Shown: positions 22,334 through 35,149, counted from the stretch's first letter. The stretch: DNA of 64,000 nucleotides from Ligustrum vulgare (GCA_963555705.1 OY743180.1:32272129-32336128), one strand, 5' to 3'. Program-made: numbers and translations. The notes: a model not told the origin generated them from the letters alone.

Positions 22334-23933
22334 TGATAAGTACTTTATTAGCACTTATTTAGTCCACTTTTTATATTATTTTTTTATTGGTTTGATCATA
22401 TTTAAGTAGTGTTTAATGCATCTTTATGTGTTGTGTTATACAGGATCGCAAAGAACAAAAAGAAATGAAAAAAGACCAAAGTGATGTGAATCATGGAATG
22501 TTGAAAGGACTCCAAATAAAAAATGGCATGTGGGAAGAAGATTAGAGGCGAAAATTATGGTCATAGAAGATTTGGGGTGAAATTGGAAATCAAAAACCCA
22601 AAAAGATTGTGATCTAGAATTTAAGTCAGAGATTGATGCTCAATTTTAATATAGAATAAATTAAAATTTGGGAACATATATTTCACAAATAATTTTATAT
22701 ATTTGAGTCTTCTTTCCAACACACTTTTAATCACCACAATCGGACTTCGGAAGAGAAAGTTATGACCAAAACATCGAGCACAGACGCTTCTCAGTAGAGA
22801 TGCACTTACGGCCGTAAATGACAAAGTTACGGCCGTAACTTCCAAATTCCGGAAATTTTCAGCAACCCAATTACGACCGTAATAAGGAAAGGTACGGCCG
22901 TAACTTTCTCGTGAAGTAATTTCCTAATCTGATTCAAGGTCTATATTTGGTATATCTTGTGGGTAAAACTAGGGCACGATTTTGGTAGTATTAAAGGAGC
23001 AAAATCACCACAAAAAGGAACCTGGACATTGAGGAAAACTGAGAGCAAAATATAGAGCATTGTTGGGAGATTTTCAAGCGCAAGAATATTAACAACAATG
23101 GAATTTATGAAGCAACTTGAAGAATCTACCACAACCATGTTAGACTAAATTCCATATCTTGTTCAAAGAGGAAGTTGTATTATTCAGTTATGTTATTTTC
23201 TTCCTAAAACTAGTAACGTACATCTATTCCTTTATTTCAATTGTTGAATTATTGAGTTTTGAATGTTTTATTGAATTTAGTTGATTTATAAATTTGATTC
23301 GGCTAATTAAATTATTGAATATCTGAATTCATGTATGTGCTAAGTTTAGATCTTTTATCAGTAATTGTCATTGGATCTTGACTTTGGTAGCAAATAAATC
23401 TCATGCAGTTCTATCAATAATTCGACTTGAGTTTATTAATTCGAGTTTATGAAATTAGTAACCCGATTCAATCTAATTCTCCTCGCGTCACACTAGTCTT
23501 AAGTTAAATTTTAAGAGCTTGTTTAGGGTTACCCATTGGTTAGAATTGAATCAAAGAGCTTGTTTTGATTTAATTTACATAAGGAAGAATTTAGATAATT
23601 AGAGTTTGTTGATTACCTAAGATTGATAAATTGAATTAGGAATAGAAGTGCGTTGCATAAGATGGTATAACAGTAATTGAGGGCACAACTGAACCCGAGA
23701 ACAAGATGTCCTCTCATTTCAATTCCTCACATATTTATTTATTTATGTCATGCATAGTTTTCATTTAAGTAAGACTCAACAACAAAACCCCCCATTTTAT
23801 TCTAATTGATCGAGCAACTAAATAAGTTCACCGTTCCCCGTGGGATCGACTCTTACTCTCGCTAATACATTATTAATTAATATTTAGCGAGTAAAGAATT
23901 ATTTATTATGTTGGTGCATCGCGACACGCATCA
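22334..23933 (+). repeat. 3' LTR of the gypsy element
   Basis: 1,600 bp, TGATAAGTAC...CGCATCA, preceded by the polypurine tract and followed by ATGAG. It holds four TTACGGCCGTAA-type palindromes (22806-22903) and near its end the phrase TTCCCCGTGGGATCGAC common in plant gypsy LTRs. Compared with the 5' LTR it is complete. Confidence 0.92.
22806..22903. repeat. TTACGGCCGTAA palindromes in the 3' LTR
   Basis: Exact at 22806-22817 and 22827-22838; variants at 22871-22882 and 22892-22903. Confidence 0.9.
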
Positions 23934-23938
23934 ATGAG
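23934..23938. repeat. Target site duplication ATGAG (right) of the gypsy element
   Basis: Identical to 13187-13191. Confidence 0.9.
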
Positions 23939-24138
23939 GAAGGACATGGAAGAATTCATTGGGAACTAGAGGAAAGACTTGGAACTTTTGTGTATGTAGA
24001 TTTTGTATAATGTTGACAATTGTAGAAGAGCTGATTTGGAACAGGACATGATGGAGTTGGTTTGGAACCGTACCTATACAGTTTTATGAAAATTTTGTAA
24101 TGTTGATAATTGCGGTTTTATACTGTTTCATTAACTAA

Positions 24139-24715
24139 TTATCTCATTGTGTTGAAATCATGTTGATGTTTAAGAATGGCACACGAGGATAATGTTGATA
24201 GACAATGAAAAATAGAAACAAAAATCTTGTTTAAAAGCCTTTTAAAGTCATTGGCTTGCGGTGACAAATAATTTGCTTCCACGTAGCAAAATATAGCAGA
24301 TAACGCCAATGTCCAAATATCAGTGTAATCGAGCATCAGTATCAAAGTTAGAAAACAAAATAAAATCGTGCCTCTTTCAATGTCCAGTTCATCTTCAAGT
24401 TTCAAAGCAACATATGTTTCCACTGACTCGGTAACGATGATCTGAATATTTGAAGAAGTATCATTTTCTTAGAATGATCAAGCTTGTTTACACCATATCC
24501 CTTGTAAACACCAAGCTTCAAAGCTTGTTTTTCCTTTTTGCCCTCCTTTTTTTTTCTGAAAGTAGAAAGCAAACGTGTCCACTGAGTATCCATCTCTGTT
24601 TCATTTGCTTGTTTTCAAACATCTCCCCATCCTTCGACGACAAATCAACAACATCATCTACCAAGTCCTCCAATCGTTTGCTTTCACTGGTATGTTCATT
24701 AGGGGTGGACAAAAT
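24139..24715 (-). pseudogene. Possible host gene fragment, family not recognised
   Basis: On the minus strand three overlapping open pieces in different frames (24518-24715, 24402-24593, 24139-24423) have a non-repetitive, gene-like composition, including an acidic ESKRLEDLVDDVVDLSSKDGE segment and an ETYVALKLEDELDIERG segment followed by a hydrophobic stretch. I recognise no family. It could be exons of a gene cut by the gypsy insertion, or chance open frames. Confidence 0.25.
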
Positions 24716-24885
24716 GACCGAATCAAACCAAACCAGAACCAAATCAAATCGAGCGGTTCGGTTCGATTTTACAAAAAAAAAAAAATTAATGGTTTGATTC
24801 TTAGTATGGAGAACCAAACGATTTTGATTCCGGTTAAGGTTCTTGTTCTAGAACCGAGAACCGAACCAAGAACCAAAGCCTAAGC
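24711..24885. repeat. hAT-like end with GGTTCGGTT/AACCGAACC repeats
   Basis: Begins TAGGGGTGGACAAAATG, like the ends of other hAT elements here, followed by dense AACCGAACC and GGTTCGGTTCG phrases. No matching right end was found before 25100, so it is probably truncated. Confidence 0.4.
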
Positions 24886-25723
24886 CCACTTTTAGATCAA
24901 TTTTTTTTTTTTTAATTTTTAAATTAGTCTTAAAAGTTAAAAAATTAACTTTATTTAATATTTTGGTAATCTAGGTCTTACCTTGTTTATACCGTCAGAA
25001 ATCTAAATTTATTTTTCTTTAATCCTCTCTTACTTTTCCTTTTTCATTTTTGGTATGGAGCTTGCAAGAGATTTTAATTACTGCGTAAGTAACTGAAAAT
25101 ATTTCAATGTGGCTCTCACATTTCCTTTTACTCGGTGGAAGATTTCATGCATTACATATCCCTCACACTTTTTGATGAAATCTGGACATTTGTTAACTCG
25201 TCTTAAAATATGATGCTTGTAGTTCAGAGAGGTATTATGAGATTATATGCATCATCTTGTATTTCGTGCATTAATTTTGTTTGTTTTATGCTAATAGTTT
25301 CTTGGTAAGCATGAAGACATAGTTATGTAGCTTGATATAATTAATATTTATCAGACTCATTCGTCTACATTTTTAAATTATTGTTATTAGATAATATTTT
25401 GTATGGAGATGTAACTTGATTTTTGTGTATTTGTTTAGACTTTGGTAAATGAATTTCGTTAATAAAAGATTTCATACTCTTCTTATATTCATTTTCAATT
25501 ACATGTTCCATCGATAAGTCCCCATTTTATCATTAAAAAAATTCATTTTTCTATAGCACTCAAAATTTAGCCACACATTTTAAAGAAAAAAGATTCTACA
25601 CATGAACCCAAAATTCTCTCATTTTAATTATATAATATCTCATTAATCACTATTCAAAACTATTTTTTCCAAACAATGAGAATCAAATAGGCATAATATA
25701 TCATACTCTTACTATTAACTACA
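24886..25723. other. Gene-free stretch
   Basis: AT-rich. I see no gene, RNA or element boundary in it. Confidence 0.5.
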
Positions 25724-26638
25724 CTAGTTGTCTACCCGTGTGATGCACGGAATATATAATTTTTAAATCATAATTTTGAAAATAACTTGATTCAGTCACA
25801 AATAAAAAATATAATTTCAATAAAATTTCAATACAAAATGTTATTGAATTTGAAACTTTAAAAAAGAAAAAATTATTCAAAAATATTTTATTCGAAATCA
25901 AATATATTAATTAATATATTTTCTTTTTTCTTATTTTTTAAACACACTAATTTTTGTCAAAATGATGAAATGATTAAGTTTTCTACCAATTTATCATTGG
26001 TGGTAAAAAGTTGATAGCAAATAATTAATTATTTTTGTAATATGCTTATTGAAGAATTTACTCATTTATTGACATATTAGAAAGTAAAGATTCAATGATT
26101 TCATTTATTCATATTCAAAATATATTGATTCAAAATCTTCATTTCTAACTTAACAAATTTATATAGAATGTATTTTTTATTTTCAAATATATTAATCCAA
26201 AATTTTCATTTTCAATTTAACACATTTACATATATATGACATTTATTTATGTTCAAATATATTAATACAATTTTCTCATTTCATACAAACACATTTACAT
26301 AAATATCACATTTGTTTATGTTCAAATATATTAATCCAATTTTTTCATTTTCCACATAACACATTTACATAGATATCACATTATTTATGTTCAAATATAT
26401 TAATCTAATTTTTTCATTTCCAATGTAATACATTTACGCATAGGATATTTATTACAAATCTTACTAAATATGTAATAAATAATAATTTTTCCTACAAAAT
26501 AATTTATCTTTTCTTTATTTATTTTTTTATACATAATAAAAGTAAAAATGAGGAGAGAGAGATAGTCATTAAATACAATTTTCCCTCCAAAATGACTCTC
26601 TCTCCTCATTTCTACTTTTATATATATAAAGATAAAGA
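25724..26638 (-). mobile_element. Helitron, short non-autonomous
   Basis: On the minus strand it starts TCTTTATCTTTATATATA and ends with a hairpin (CCGTGCATCACACGG) about 10 bases before CTAG, followed by T. The plus-strand flanks are A and T, matching Helitron insertion between A and T without duplication. It contains tandem-like 80-bp blocks with TTCAAATATATTAAT (26060-26410). No Rep/helicase. The hairpin and end are shared with 28309 and 29775. Confidence 0.75.
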
Positions 26639-26640
26639 TT

Positions 26641-27627
26641 GTTGACAGCAATAGTGTTACCAACAAATCTTGTACGTACATGTAATACATGACTATCTAA
26701 CTAAAAAAAACTATTATATGTATATACTATCCTAATATTGTTGATAGTAATAGTGTTACCAACATAGTCGAATATTTTTGGAAAAAAAAGAAAGAGAAAG
26801 AGAAACACAAATCTTAAAACATCAAATTCATAACAACGGTTGTTATTTTAAAAATACATGTTAAGAAAAAAAAAATCAGGCAACAATCAGAGAGGCGGAA
26901 AATAATTGTGCATGATACAGATTGGTTGAAAATATAACAACATAGTCAGTTTACACCATATTAGACTTGGTACATACAATAATACAAACTCTTGAATTAA
27001 GGAAGGATTATAAGAATAAGAAATTAAATTTGCAACAACCTTTTTTTACCAAATAAATACACAAATGAAAAATAAATTCATTTCAAATATCCATAAGTTC
27101 CGAATGTGTGAAGGCATCAGTAGTACATGTATATATTGTTGACAGCAATAGTGTTACCAACAAATCTTGTGCGTACATGTAATACATGACTATCTAACTA
27201 AAAAAAAAAAACTATTATATGTACATACTATCCTAATATTGTTGATAGCAATAGTGTTACCAACATAGTCGAATATTTTTGGAAAAGAAAGAAAGAGAAA
27301 GAGAAACACAAATCTTAAAACATCAAATTCATAACAACGGTTGTTATTTTAAAAATACATGTTAAGAAAAAAAAAATCAGGCAACAATCAGAGAGGTGGA
27401 AAATAACTGTGCATGATACAGATTAGTTGAAAATATAACAACATAGTTTACACCATATTAGACTTGGTACATACAATAATACAAACTCTTGAATTAAGGA
27501 AGGATTATAAGAATAAGAAATTAAATTTGCAACAACCTTTTTTTACCAAATAAATACACAAATGAAAAATAAATACATTTCAAATATCCATAAGTTCCGA
27601 CTGTGTGAAGGCATCAGTAGTGATGCT
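26641..27627. repeat. Tandem duplication, about 495 bp x 2
   Basis: Copy 1 (26641-27135) and copy 2 (27136-27627) are nearly identical, from GTTGACAGCAATAGTG to GTGTGAAGGCATCAGTAGT, differing by a few substitutions and short indels. Each copy itself contains GTTGA(C/T)AG(C/T)AATAGTGTTACCAAC twice. No ORF. Confidence 0.9.
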
Positions 27628-28308
27628 AGAACATTCGAAGATTATGATGGAAAAAAAAACAGTAATTAAATTAAAAAAATACTTAAAAAGCATTTCATTA
27701 ATAAAAATACCTCTCGATCGATTAGTAGTAGCGACACATTATAGGTCTCAGATTGGTTATAGAAGCTCGGCACCTCACATTTACGCGTAACTCGAACCCG
27801 GACGTACCAGTCGGAACGGCTATCATCGACATATTTTAACATATGCATTCTGCTTAAGGGTATTTGATTTACGAGAAAAATCTTGTGCAGATTTTGGTGT
27901 GTCCGTGGGGCAAGAAACAGACAATTAAGATGAAGAATGAGAGAATCAGATTAGAAGAGTATAGATAATGGCAGTGTATATGCTAATGGAATGATTTGTA
28001 ATAGAATGTTGTATTACCACCGTAAATACATGAGTCAACTCTCATTGGAAAGAGTTTTCAATTTGAGGAATTCAAAGAGTCTCATTATCATTTCAACTAC
28101 TCTGATAAGATTGCATGCTGCATGGGAAATGGGTAACACGGTAATCAGATTTTTTGTTTCGATTTTTCACTTACTTTATTTTATGTTTTTTTTTCTTAAT
28201 GACCGTGTCTGAAGCTGTGGAAAAAAAAAATTATTAGGTGTCATTGCATGTTGGGCGGGAAAAACAACTTGTAAACACTCTCTCTCATCACTTCTTCTTT
28301 TATATATA
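27628..28308. other. Gene-free stretch
   Basis: No coding homology, RNA gene or repeat recognised. Confidence 0.5.
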
Positions 28309-29774
28309 CTAGTAATCGCACCCGTGCGATGCACGGAATAAATAATATTTATTGAATAAGTTGTAAAAATACAATGTCCGATAAAAATAACACAATAAAA
28401 AAATAATAATAATAACTTGCATACACAAATTGTGAATAATTTGTAATTTCATTTTTCCCTATAAGATTTCTTACTTTAATGCATAAATTGTATATTCAAT
28501 ATACAATCAAAATATCAAAAAGGAAAAAAGGAAAAAAAAAAAAAAAAAAAGTTATGAATTGCATTTTTTTTAACAGTTAATTGTTCATTCTCTAGTTTCC
28601 TTAGTTTATTTATTCACATAGAATTGATTATTCAAAAATAATTTTTTTTAATGTTCATTCACAACCACTTATTATTTATAAACTAATTTTTGACATTTCT
28701 ATATACTACTTTTTAACCACACATTCTAAAAAAAAAAATTAATTTTTAACCACTCAATTGATTGATTTGATAATTATTTTATTTTTATACTACCTTATTT
28801 CACTTTCAATCACACATTTAAAATCATTTCTGTCGTTTATATCAAATTTACTCATATTCAATGGTTTCAAATACAACGTGACATTTTATTTTTCACCAAG
28901 TATTGAAAATGACCATGTTACCCACACACACACACACAAAAAAACTATTTTTTGTGCATGTTAAATAACTGTATGGACCATATTTTATTTTTAAATAGAA
29001 TAAGTTTGATAAAACCTTATATTTTTATTTTCTATAGAATTCAATGAATTGATTGTTAAAGTCTGTAGTATATATTTTACAAATTGATGTTATTTTAAAT
29101 TTATAAAAATTAAAAAATAGATAAATGAACAAAATGAGTAAATTTATAAAATTAATTTCAAAATTACCAAAGAATTTATTGAAACCTGAAGTTGTAGAAA
29201 TTTAAATGATTCAATTGAATTTACTTAGAAAGATCGGATATCTATTATTTTTTTAATTTGATAAGAAAAAAGATTTGAAATTAATCATTTATGTCAAATT
29301 GAAGTTATGTAAGAAATGATAAATATCATTTTATGACTTAGATAAGATAAATTAAAAAGATTGGATATTGAAAAAAGTAAAAAATATAAGTAAAACTTTT
29401 ATCTATATTATTTGAGGCAATTTTATGAATGATATATTTAAAGTTTGCTCTCATTTGTTAACTTGTATTGAACTTCTCGTTAAGATCATGAATTTGACAC
29501 CTATATTGCATATTTTTTTATTTCAAAATATTACAATAATTATCAAAAGAATAAAAATAATATACAATTTGACCTTTTTATAGATATTTTTATTTTTTAC
29601 AAATCAATAAGTCATTTATTACATGTCACCTATAGTTTGTTTTGCATTAATTGAAGTTTCCTAATTCAATTATTAAAATAATTAATAAAATTACAAAGTT
29701 TCCTAAAATAGCAGGTAAAAATGGCAGGAAACTATGTATGGGTTTTTTGGGCTGCAATACTATTATTATATATA
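28309..29774 (-). mobile_element. Helitron, head-to-tail copy 1
   Basis: The 3' end on the minus strand has a hairpin CCGTGCATCGCACGG followed about 10 bases later by CTAG|T (plus-strand 28309-28312). About 1.47 kb, collinear with 29775-31248, including a (CA)n run near 28925. The 5' end is fused directly to the 3' end of the next copy, losing the terminal TC motif. Non-coding, hence non-autonomous. Confidence 0.75.
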
Positions 29775-31248
29775 TTAGTAATCACACCCGTGCGATGCAC
29801 GGAATAAATAATATTTATTGAATAAATTGTAAAAATACAATGCCCGATAAAAATAATACAATAAAAAAAAATATCTTGTATCCACAAATTGTGAATAATT
29901 TTTAATTTCATTTCTCCCTATAAGATTTCTCACTTTAATGCATAAATTGTATATTCAATATACAATCAAAAAAAAGAAAAAGAAAAAAGAAAAAAAAAAG
30001 TTATGAATTGCATTTTTTTTAACAGTTAATTGTTCATTCTCTAGTTTTCTTAATTTATTTATTCATATAGAATTGATTATTCAAATTTATTTTTTTTATT
30101 TTAGGTTCATTCACAACCACATATTATTTAAAACTAATTTTTCACAATTGCACATACTACTTTTTAACCACGCATTCTAAAAAAAGAAAATCAATTTTCA
30201 ACCACTCAATTGATTGATTTGACAATTATTTTATTTTTTATACTACCTTCTTTCACTTTCAATCATGCATTTAAAACTATTTCTATAGTCTATATCAAAC
30301 TTACTCCTATTCAATGGTTTCAAATACAACGTGACATTTTATTTTTCACCAAGTATTAAAAATGGTCATGTTACACACACACACACACACACAAACTATT
30401 TTTTGAACATGTTAAATAACTGTATTGACCATATTTTATTTTTTAATAGAATAAGTTTGATAAAACCTTATATTTTTATTTTCTGTAGAATTCAATGAAT
30501 TAATTGTTAAAGTCTGTAGTATATATTTTACAAATTGATGTTATTTTAAATTTATAAAAATTAAAAAATAGATAAATGAACATAATGAGTAAATTTATAA
30601 AATTAATTTCAAAATTACTAAAGAGTTTATCGAAACCTAAAGTTGTAAAAATTAAAATGATTCGGTTGAATTTACTTAGAAAGATCGGATATCTATTATT
30701 TCTTTTCATTTGATAAGAAAAAAGATTTGAAATTAATCATTTAAATTGACGTTGGAGAAGAAATAATAGATATCATTTTATGACTTAAATGAGATAAATT
30801 AAAAAGATTGAATATTGGAAAAAGTAAAAAAGTATAAGTAAAAATTTTATGAGTTTTACCTTTATTATTTGAGACAATTTTATGAATGATATATTTAGAG
30901 TTTGCTTTCATTTGTTAGGTTGTATTAAATTTCTCGTTAAGATCTTGAATTTGACACCTATATTGCATATTTCTTTACTTCAAAATATTACAATAATTAT
31001 CAAAATGATAAAAATAATATACAATTTGACCTTTTTATAGATTTTTTATTTTTTACAAATCAATAAGTTATTTATTACATGTCACCTATAATTAATTTTG
31101 CATTAATTGAAGTTTCATAATTTAATTATTAAAATAATTAATAAAACTACAAAGTTTCCTAAAATAGCAGATAAAAATGACGGGAAACTATGTGCGAATT
31201 TCTGTGACGACTATGTTGTTATTATATATATTAAGATTAAGATATAGA
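29775..31248 (-). mobile_element. Helitron, head-to-tail copy 2
   Basis: The minus-strand 5' end is TCTATATCTTAATC preceded by A; the 3' end is a hairpin plus CTAA|T at 29775-29778. Very similar to copy 1, with the (CA)n run near 30374. No Rep/helicase. Confidence 0.75.
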
Positions 31249-33063
31249 TTTTCTCCAAAAATTTATTATTACACAAATAATCAAAACTATAATTCAAAAT
31301 TGATCGCCTAACAGAGCAATGTGAAAAGTGATTTTATCCTCTTCCTAAACACGTGTCCGATTAATATTTACTAAACAATCAACTCAATCCATTAAAGCAT
31401 TCTGATAGTCTATTTTTCTTGTGGACAATATAGCTGTAGCTGTAAAAATTATCTGCTTTGCCCCAACCACCCTTCTCTAGTTTTGAAAAATTTGCAGGTA
31501 TATTTACGATCAAAAAAAAAAAAAAAATGAAAAATCTGCTGGTATTCTTTTCTGCAATATATTCTTGATAGCAATGAGTATAGCCTCTGTTTTTTACCGA
31601 TGGACGAATAGAATAGCCTCTGTTGTAGAATTTATTTTTCCCTTGGGCGGTAGTCTTGGGTGGGAAATTCTTTGGCACTTTGCTCCTTTAAGATAAGATA
31701 AGATAAGAAGATTATGTAAATTAGGGACAATGTAAAACTTTTGATAAAACTGATTAATTTGGATTTTGCTATTTCATTGAGTGATCTTTGTCGTAGTTTT
31801 ATGAATTAAATGTTGATCCGAGGTATGCATGTTATATCTACTCGTAGTTTGTAGTGAGATGTTTAGATCGATATCTTGAAAGCATGTTTTGAAATCTGGA
31901 TGAATTTGGAAAATCGAGCCAAAGTGGTCTAGTTGAAAAAATATGAGATTGTCTAATCCATCAAAAAATTCCTAAGTACAAACTGTTGGTCGAACAATCA
32001 TGTTTGAGAAGATCGTACAAATACTATGATAATTCGATGTCTTTGCATGTGTGACTGTTGTAAAGCTCGTGATAGGAGCTTTTCAACGATATAAAGTTTT
32101 TGACTAGTTGAGATTTTTCTCGACCATAGAATGTAAGCCCAAAACATAAGCCAAAAACACGTTTGTTGAAACAAGAAATATGGAAATAAATTATTAAAAT
32201 AATAACTAGTGGACATATGTCAAACTCCACTATCTCTACTTCTAAGTAATTTTTCAGCAAACCTACTCTTTTTGTTTGAAAAAAAAAAAGGTATTTAATC
32301 AGAATGAATATTAAAACATTTAACTCCATAATAACTGTATTTTTATCCAGAAAACTTATAAGCCGAGTTTGAAAATTAAGAAGGAACAAACATGACCTTA
32401 CTCCACTATTATAAATATAGCACTTAGTCTCACTTTGCGAATTTACAAATCTGTTGGAAAAGAAAAATCAAAGGTAGGGAGAGACTTTTTGCTTCTAAAA
32501 TCATATATTAACAAGTAAAGATGATAAATTCTTGATTCTACAAAAAATCTATCATCTTCAACTTGTTAAACATGAGAAAATAACATATTTCAGTTCTAGA
32601 ATCTACGGGGATTTTTAGCACAGGACTGGTCTGGCAGGAATAGGCTACTAGAAGCCTAATATATGCACAGATTGAGCCTTCTAGTTGCCATCTACCACAG
32701 TGGAATTATATATTTTGTGCTAAAACTGATTTCTGTTGAATTATAGAGGAGAAACTGAACTTTAACTTTGGAATGTTCATAAGTGTAATTATATAACTAA
32801 ATTTATATATGATTTCTGAAAGAAAAAAAACTGATCAAATGCAGGAAATTAAAAGAATAAAATTTCGTGACAAATTATGAGTAAAACATTTATGTGTTAT
32901 TTATAGTTCTCAGTTATGATGTTTATATTCTATAGCACATTTACATTTCTGAGCGATTATAACTATTAGTTCTGAGGAATTTCTAACAAAATGTTGATTT
33001 TCCTTGTAATTTCTTCAGTTAGTTCTTAATAAAGCAATTTTAAAATTCTTGTGCATTAACTTA
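31249..33063. other. Gene-free stretch
   Basis: Contains a short (AAGAT)n run near 31688-31706. No convincing gene; the longer open frames (for example 31379-31678 and 32024-32389 on the minus strand) show no family resemblance. Confidence 0.5.
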
Positions 33064-33240
33064 TACTCCCTCCGTCTCAGTTATATAGGTTGTCTTTCCT
33101 TTTTCTGTTATCCCAATTATATAGACTTGTTTCTTTATTAGAAAATATTTATTTTGTTTATTTACTAATGTATTCTTATTCATTACTTTCAAGAATAATA
33201 GTTTTGATACTTAAATAAGGGAAAGTTAAAAATTTTCTTT
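33064..33240. mobile_element. Stowaway-like MITE, left part
   Basis: TA followed by CTCCCTCCGTCTCAGTTATA, the conserved start of plant Stowaway (Tc1/mariner) elements. No matching right end GGGACGGAGGGAG was found, so it is truncated or decayed. Confidence 0.6.
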
Positions 33241-34579
33241 ACAAAAATTATTTTTTCAATAACAAATTTAGAGGGGGAAAAATATTTTTATATATGAATG
33301 CTTGATTAAAGGATTACAAAAGTTGAACTATTTATAAAGAAGACTCAAACTAGTAGAATAACCTAGAAGAAAGAAAACAAACTTGAATCTTGATTATTCT
33401 AGAGCATTCTAACTCTTATTATTCAAAATGCTTGGTAAAATGACTACAAAGCTAAAGCCTATTTATAATTCAAGCTAAATTTAACAAATCAAATCTAATA
33501 AATATTTCTACAATCTGTACTTGAGTTAGATGATGATGATAATGAAAATTTATGAAAATGAATGATTCAAAGAGTTGAGAGATTTTACTTATTTTGCAGC
33601 TGCTATGGATTCTGTCGAGTGAGAGTAGGTTGTGAATAGGATTTTAGTTTTTGGTTACTGGTGAAGAGCCCTACTATTTGGATTTCAAGAATTTGGATAA
33701 CTAATTTGGGCTGATCATGGACTTAAACTTGGGCCAAAGAGAAATATTGGACTAAGAGTAATTTAAAATAGATGTTGGGTGTAAAATTCGATCCGATAAA
33801 AATAATCAAATTTAAAGATTAAAAATTGTTTTGAATTTTTATTTAAATGTTTTGCTAGACCACTCGACGGATATAAAATAAATTCTAAAATTTAAAAGGA
33901 AAATTGTAGCGACACAAGTTAATTTAAAAAATTTACATTTAAAAATTCGGGTCGCTACATACGTCAACGTTATCAAACAATGGTTATGAAATAGGGTTTT
34001 CATGTGACTACGAATAAAAGACCTCGACGCAATTTGCGCTTGAATTGTTGATGCTCAAATAAGATAGCATATCAAGACTAAACCACCATGTAACAATTCG
34101 ACTGTTTTTTTATTAAAAAGATGAGAAATGGATGGTTAGAAAATATTTTTTAGGAATTGATTTGTTTACAAATTATTTTCGTAGGAAATATTAATTATAA
34201 GTGTTTAATTAGTTTAATTTTCTATGCGGAAAAAATGAGAAATTTTTCAAGTTTTATTGTTTTCTTGACATTATTTTTCTTGACAAACAAATTAAAATTT
34301 AGTTATTTTATTCTTTTTTTTTACCTTTTAACATATTTGTACGTGATAATAATAATATCAATTTTTGAAAAAGAAAATAAGTCAATTAATAATAACAAAA
34401 ATTATAAAACATAATTAGAATTATTTGTTATGTTCTCAGGAAAATAATTTCTCTTGTAATTGGCTGACAAATATTTTCCTCATATTCAAGGAAAATGGGC
34501 GCGTGAGAGAAGTAGGAAAAAAAATTTCATTTCAAATTTTGGGGTATCAAACAAACCTACTGAAAAGACAAAATAGTCA
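33241..34579. other. Gene-free stretch with a possible LTR edge
   Basis: No coding homology. The phrase GGGTCGCTACA at about 33949-33959, after GTAGCGACACAAG, resembles the end of a plant LTR of the TGTAGCGACCC type, but no matching start was found. Confidence 0.35.
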
Positions 34580-34961
34580 TTTGAAGATAAAGATGACAAA
34601 AAAACTCGACCCGACAAATACCTGACTCGAACCTGTCCCTAATGAGGCGAAAAAACCCGCCTCGCGGGTCGACCATGGGGCGGTTTCCTTCTATTCGGGC
34701 GGGTCGCAGATGGGTGCGGGTTTGACAGTCCTGACCCGAACCCGCCCCGAATAAATAAATTAATAAAAATAATAAGGAAAAAAATAAAAATTACCGAAAA
34801 AAATAAAATAAAAAATTAAACGGGGCGGGTAAACGGGGCTATGGAGTTGACCAGCCCCGACCCGAAATTCATGGGTCGTTGGGTGGGTTAGAAATTGAAA
34901 AAATCTCGCGGGGTAGGGAGACCTTACCCGAACCAGCCCCGTTGCTATCACTATTTGAAGA
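34580..34961. mobile_element. Non-autonomous hAT element, GC-rich
   Basis: The element 34588-34953 (366 bp) is flanked by a perfect 8-bp duplication TTTGAAGA (34580-34587 and 34954-34961). Ends TAAAGATGACAA and complement of TAGTGATAGCAA. The interior is full of CCCGCCCCG/GGGCGGG phrases in both orientations, unlike its AT-rich surroundings. Non-coding. Confidence 0.8.
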
Positions 34962-34974
34962 GTACAAAACCTAG

Positions 34975-35120
34975 GAGCCTGTTTGTTTGGTGTAAGAGTT
35001 TTTGAATAAATTTTGAGTTTTTGAAAAAATATATGATTGAAAAGTAATTGAAAAATGTGAAAATTGATGAATTAGTTAAAAATAATATATTTTTACCATT
35101 ACCTAAGGAGCTCCCAACGA
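34975..35120. mobile_element. GAGC(C/T)TGTTTGG-type MITE, decayed
   Basis: Begins GAGCCTGTTTGTTTGG and ends ...CCATTACCTAAGGAGCTC, resembling the elements at 49609 and 50147. No clean duplication. Confidence 0.4.
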
Positions 35121-35149
35121 CACTATTCTGGAGGAAATACATGAAAATA

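Larger units (their letters stand above)
13192..23933 (+). mobile_element. Ty3/gypsy (Athila/Tat-type) LTR retrotransposon, internally deleted and composite
   Basis: About 10.7 kb bounded by LTRs and the duplication ATGAG. Order: truncated 5' LTR, degenerate primer site, gag and protease, a post-pol motif (GAGGACAATGTA...AAGTGTGGGG near 17430-17470), an inner LTR with a tRNA-Asp primer site and a second gag, 3' untranslated DNA, polypurine tract and full 3' LTR. No RT, RNase H or integrase is present between protease and 3' region, so the element is non-autonomous or deleted. Primer-site type and gag style fit Athila/Tat elements. Confidence 0.9.

Noticed and set aside
31379..31678. 99-codon minus-strand frame in the spacer after the Helitrons
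   Set aside because: Interrupted by a poly(A)-derived run and without resemblance to any family.
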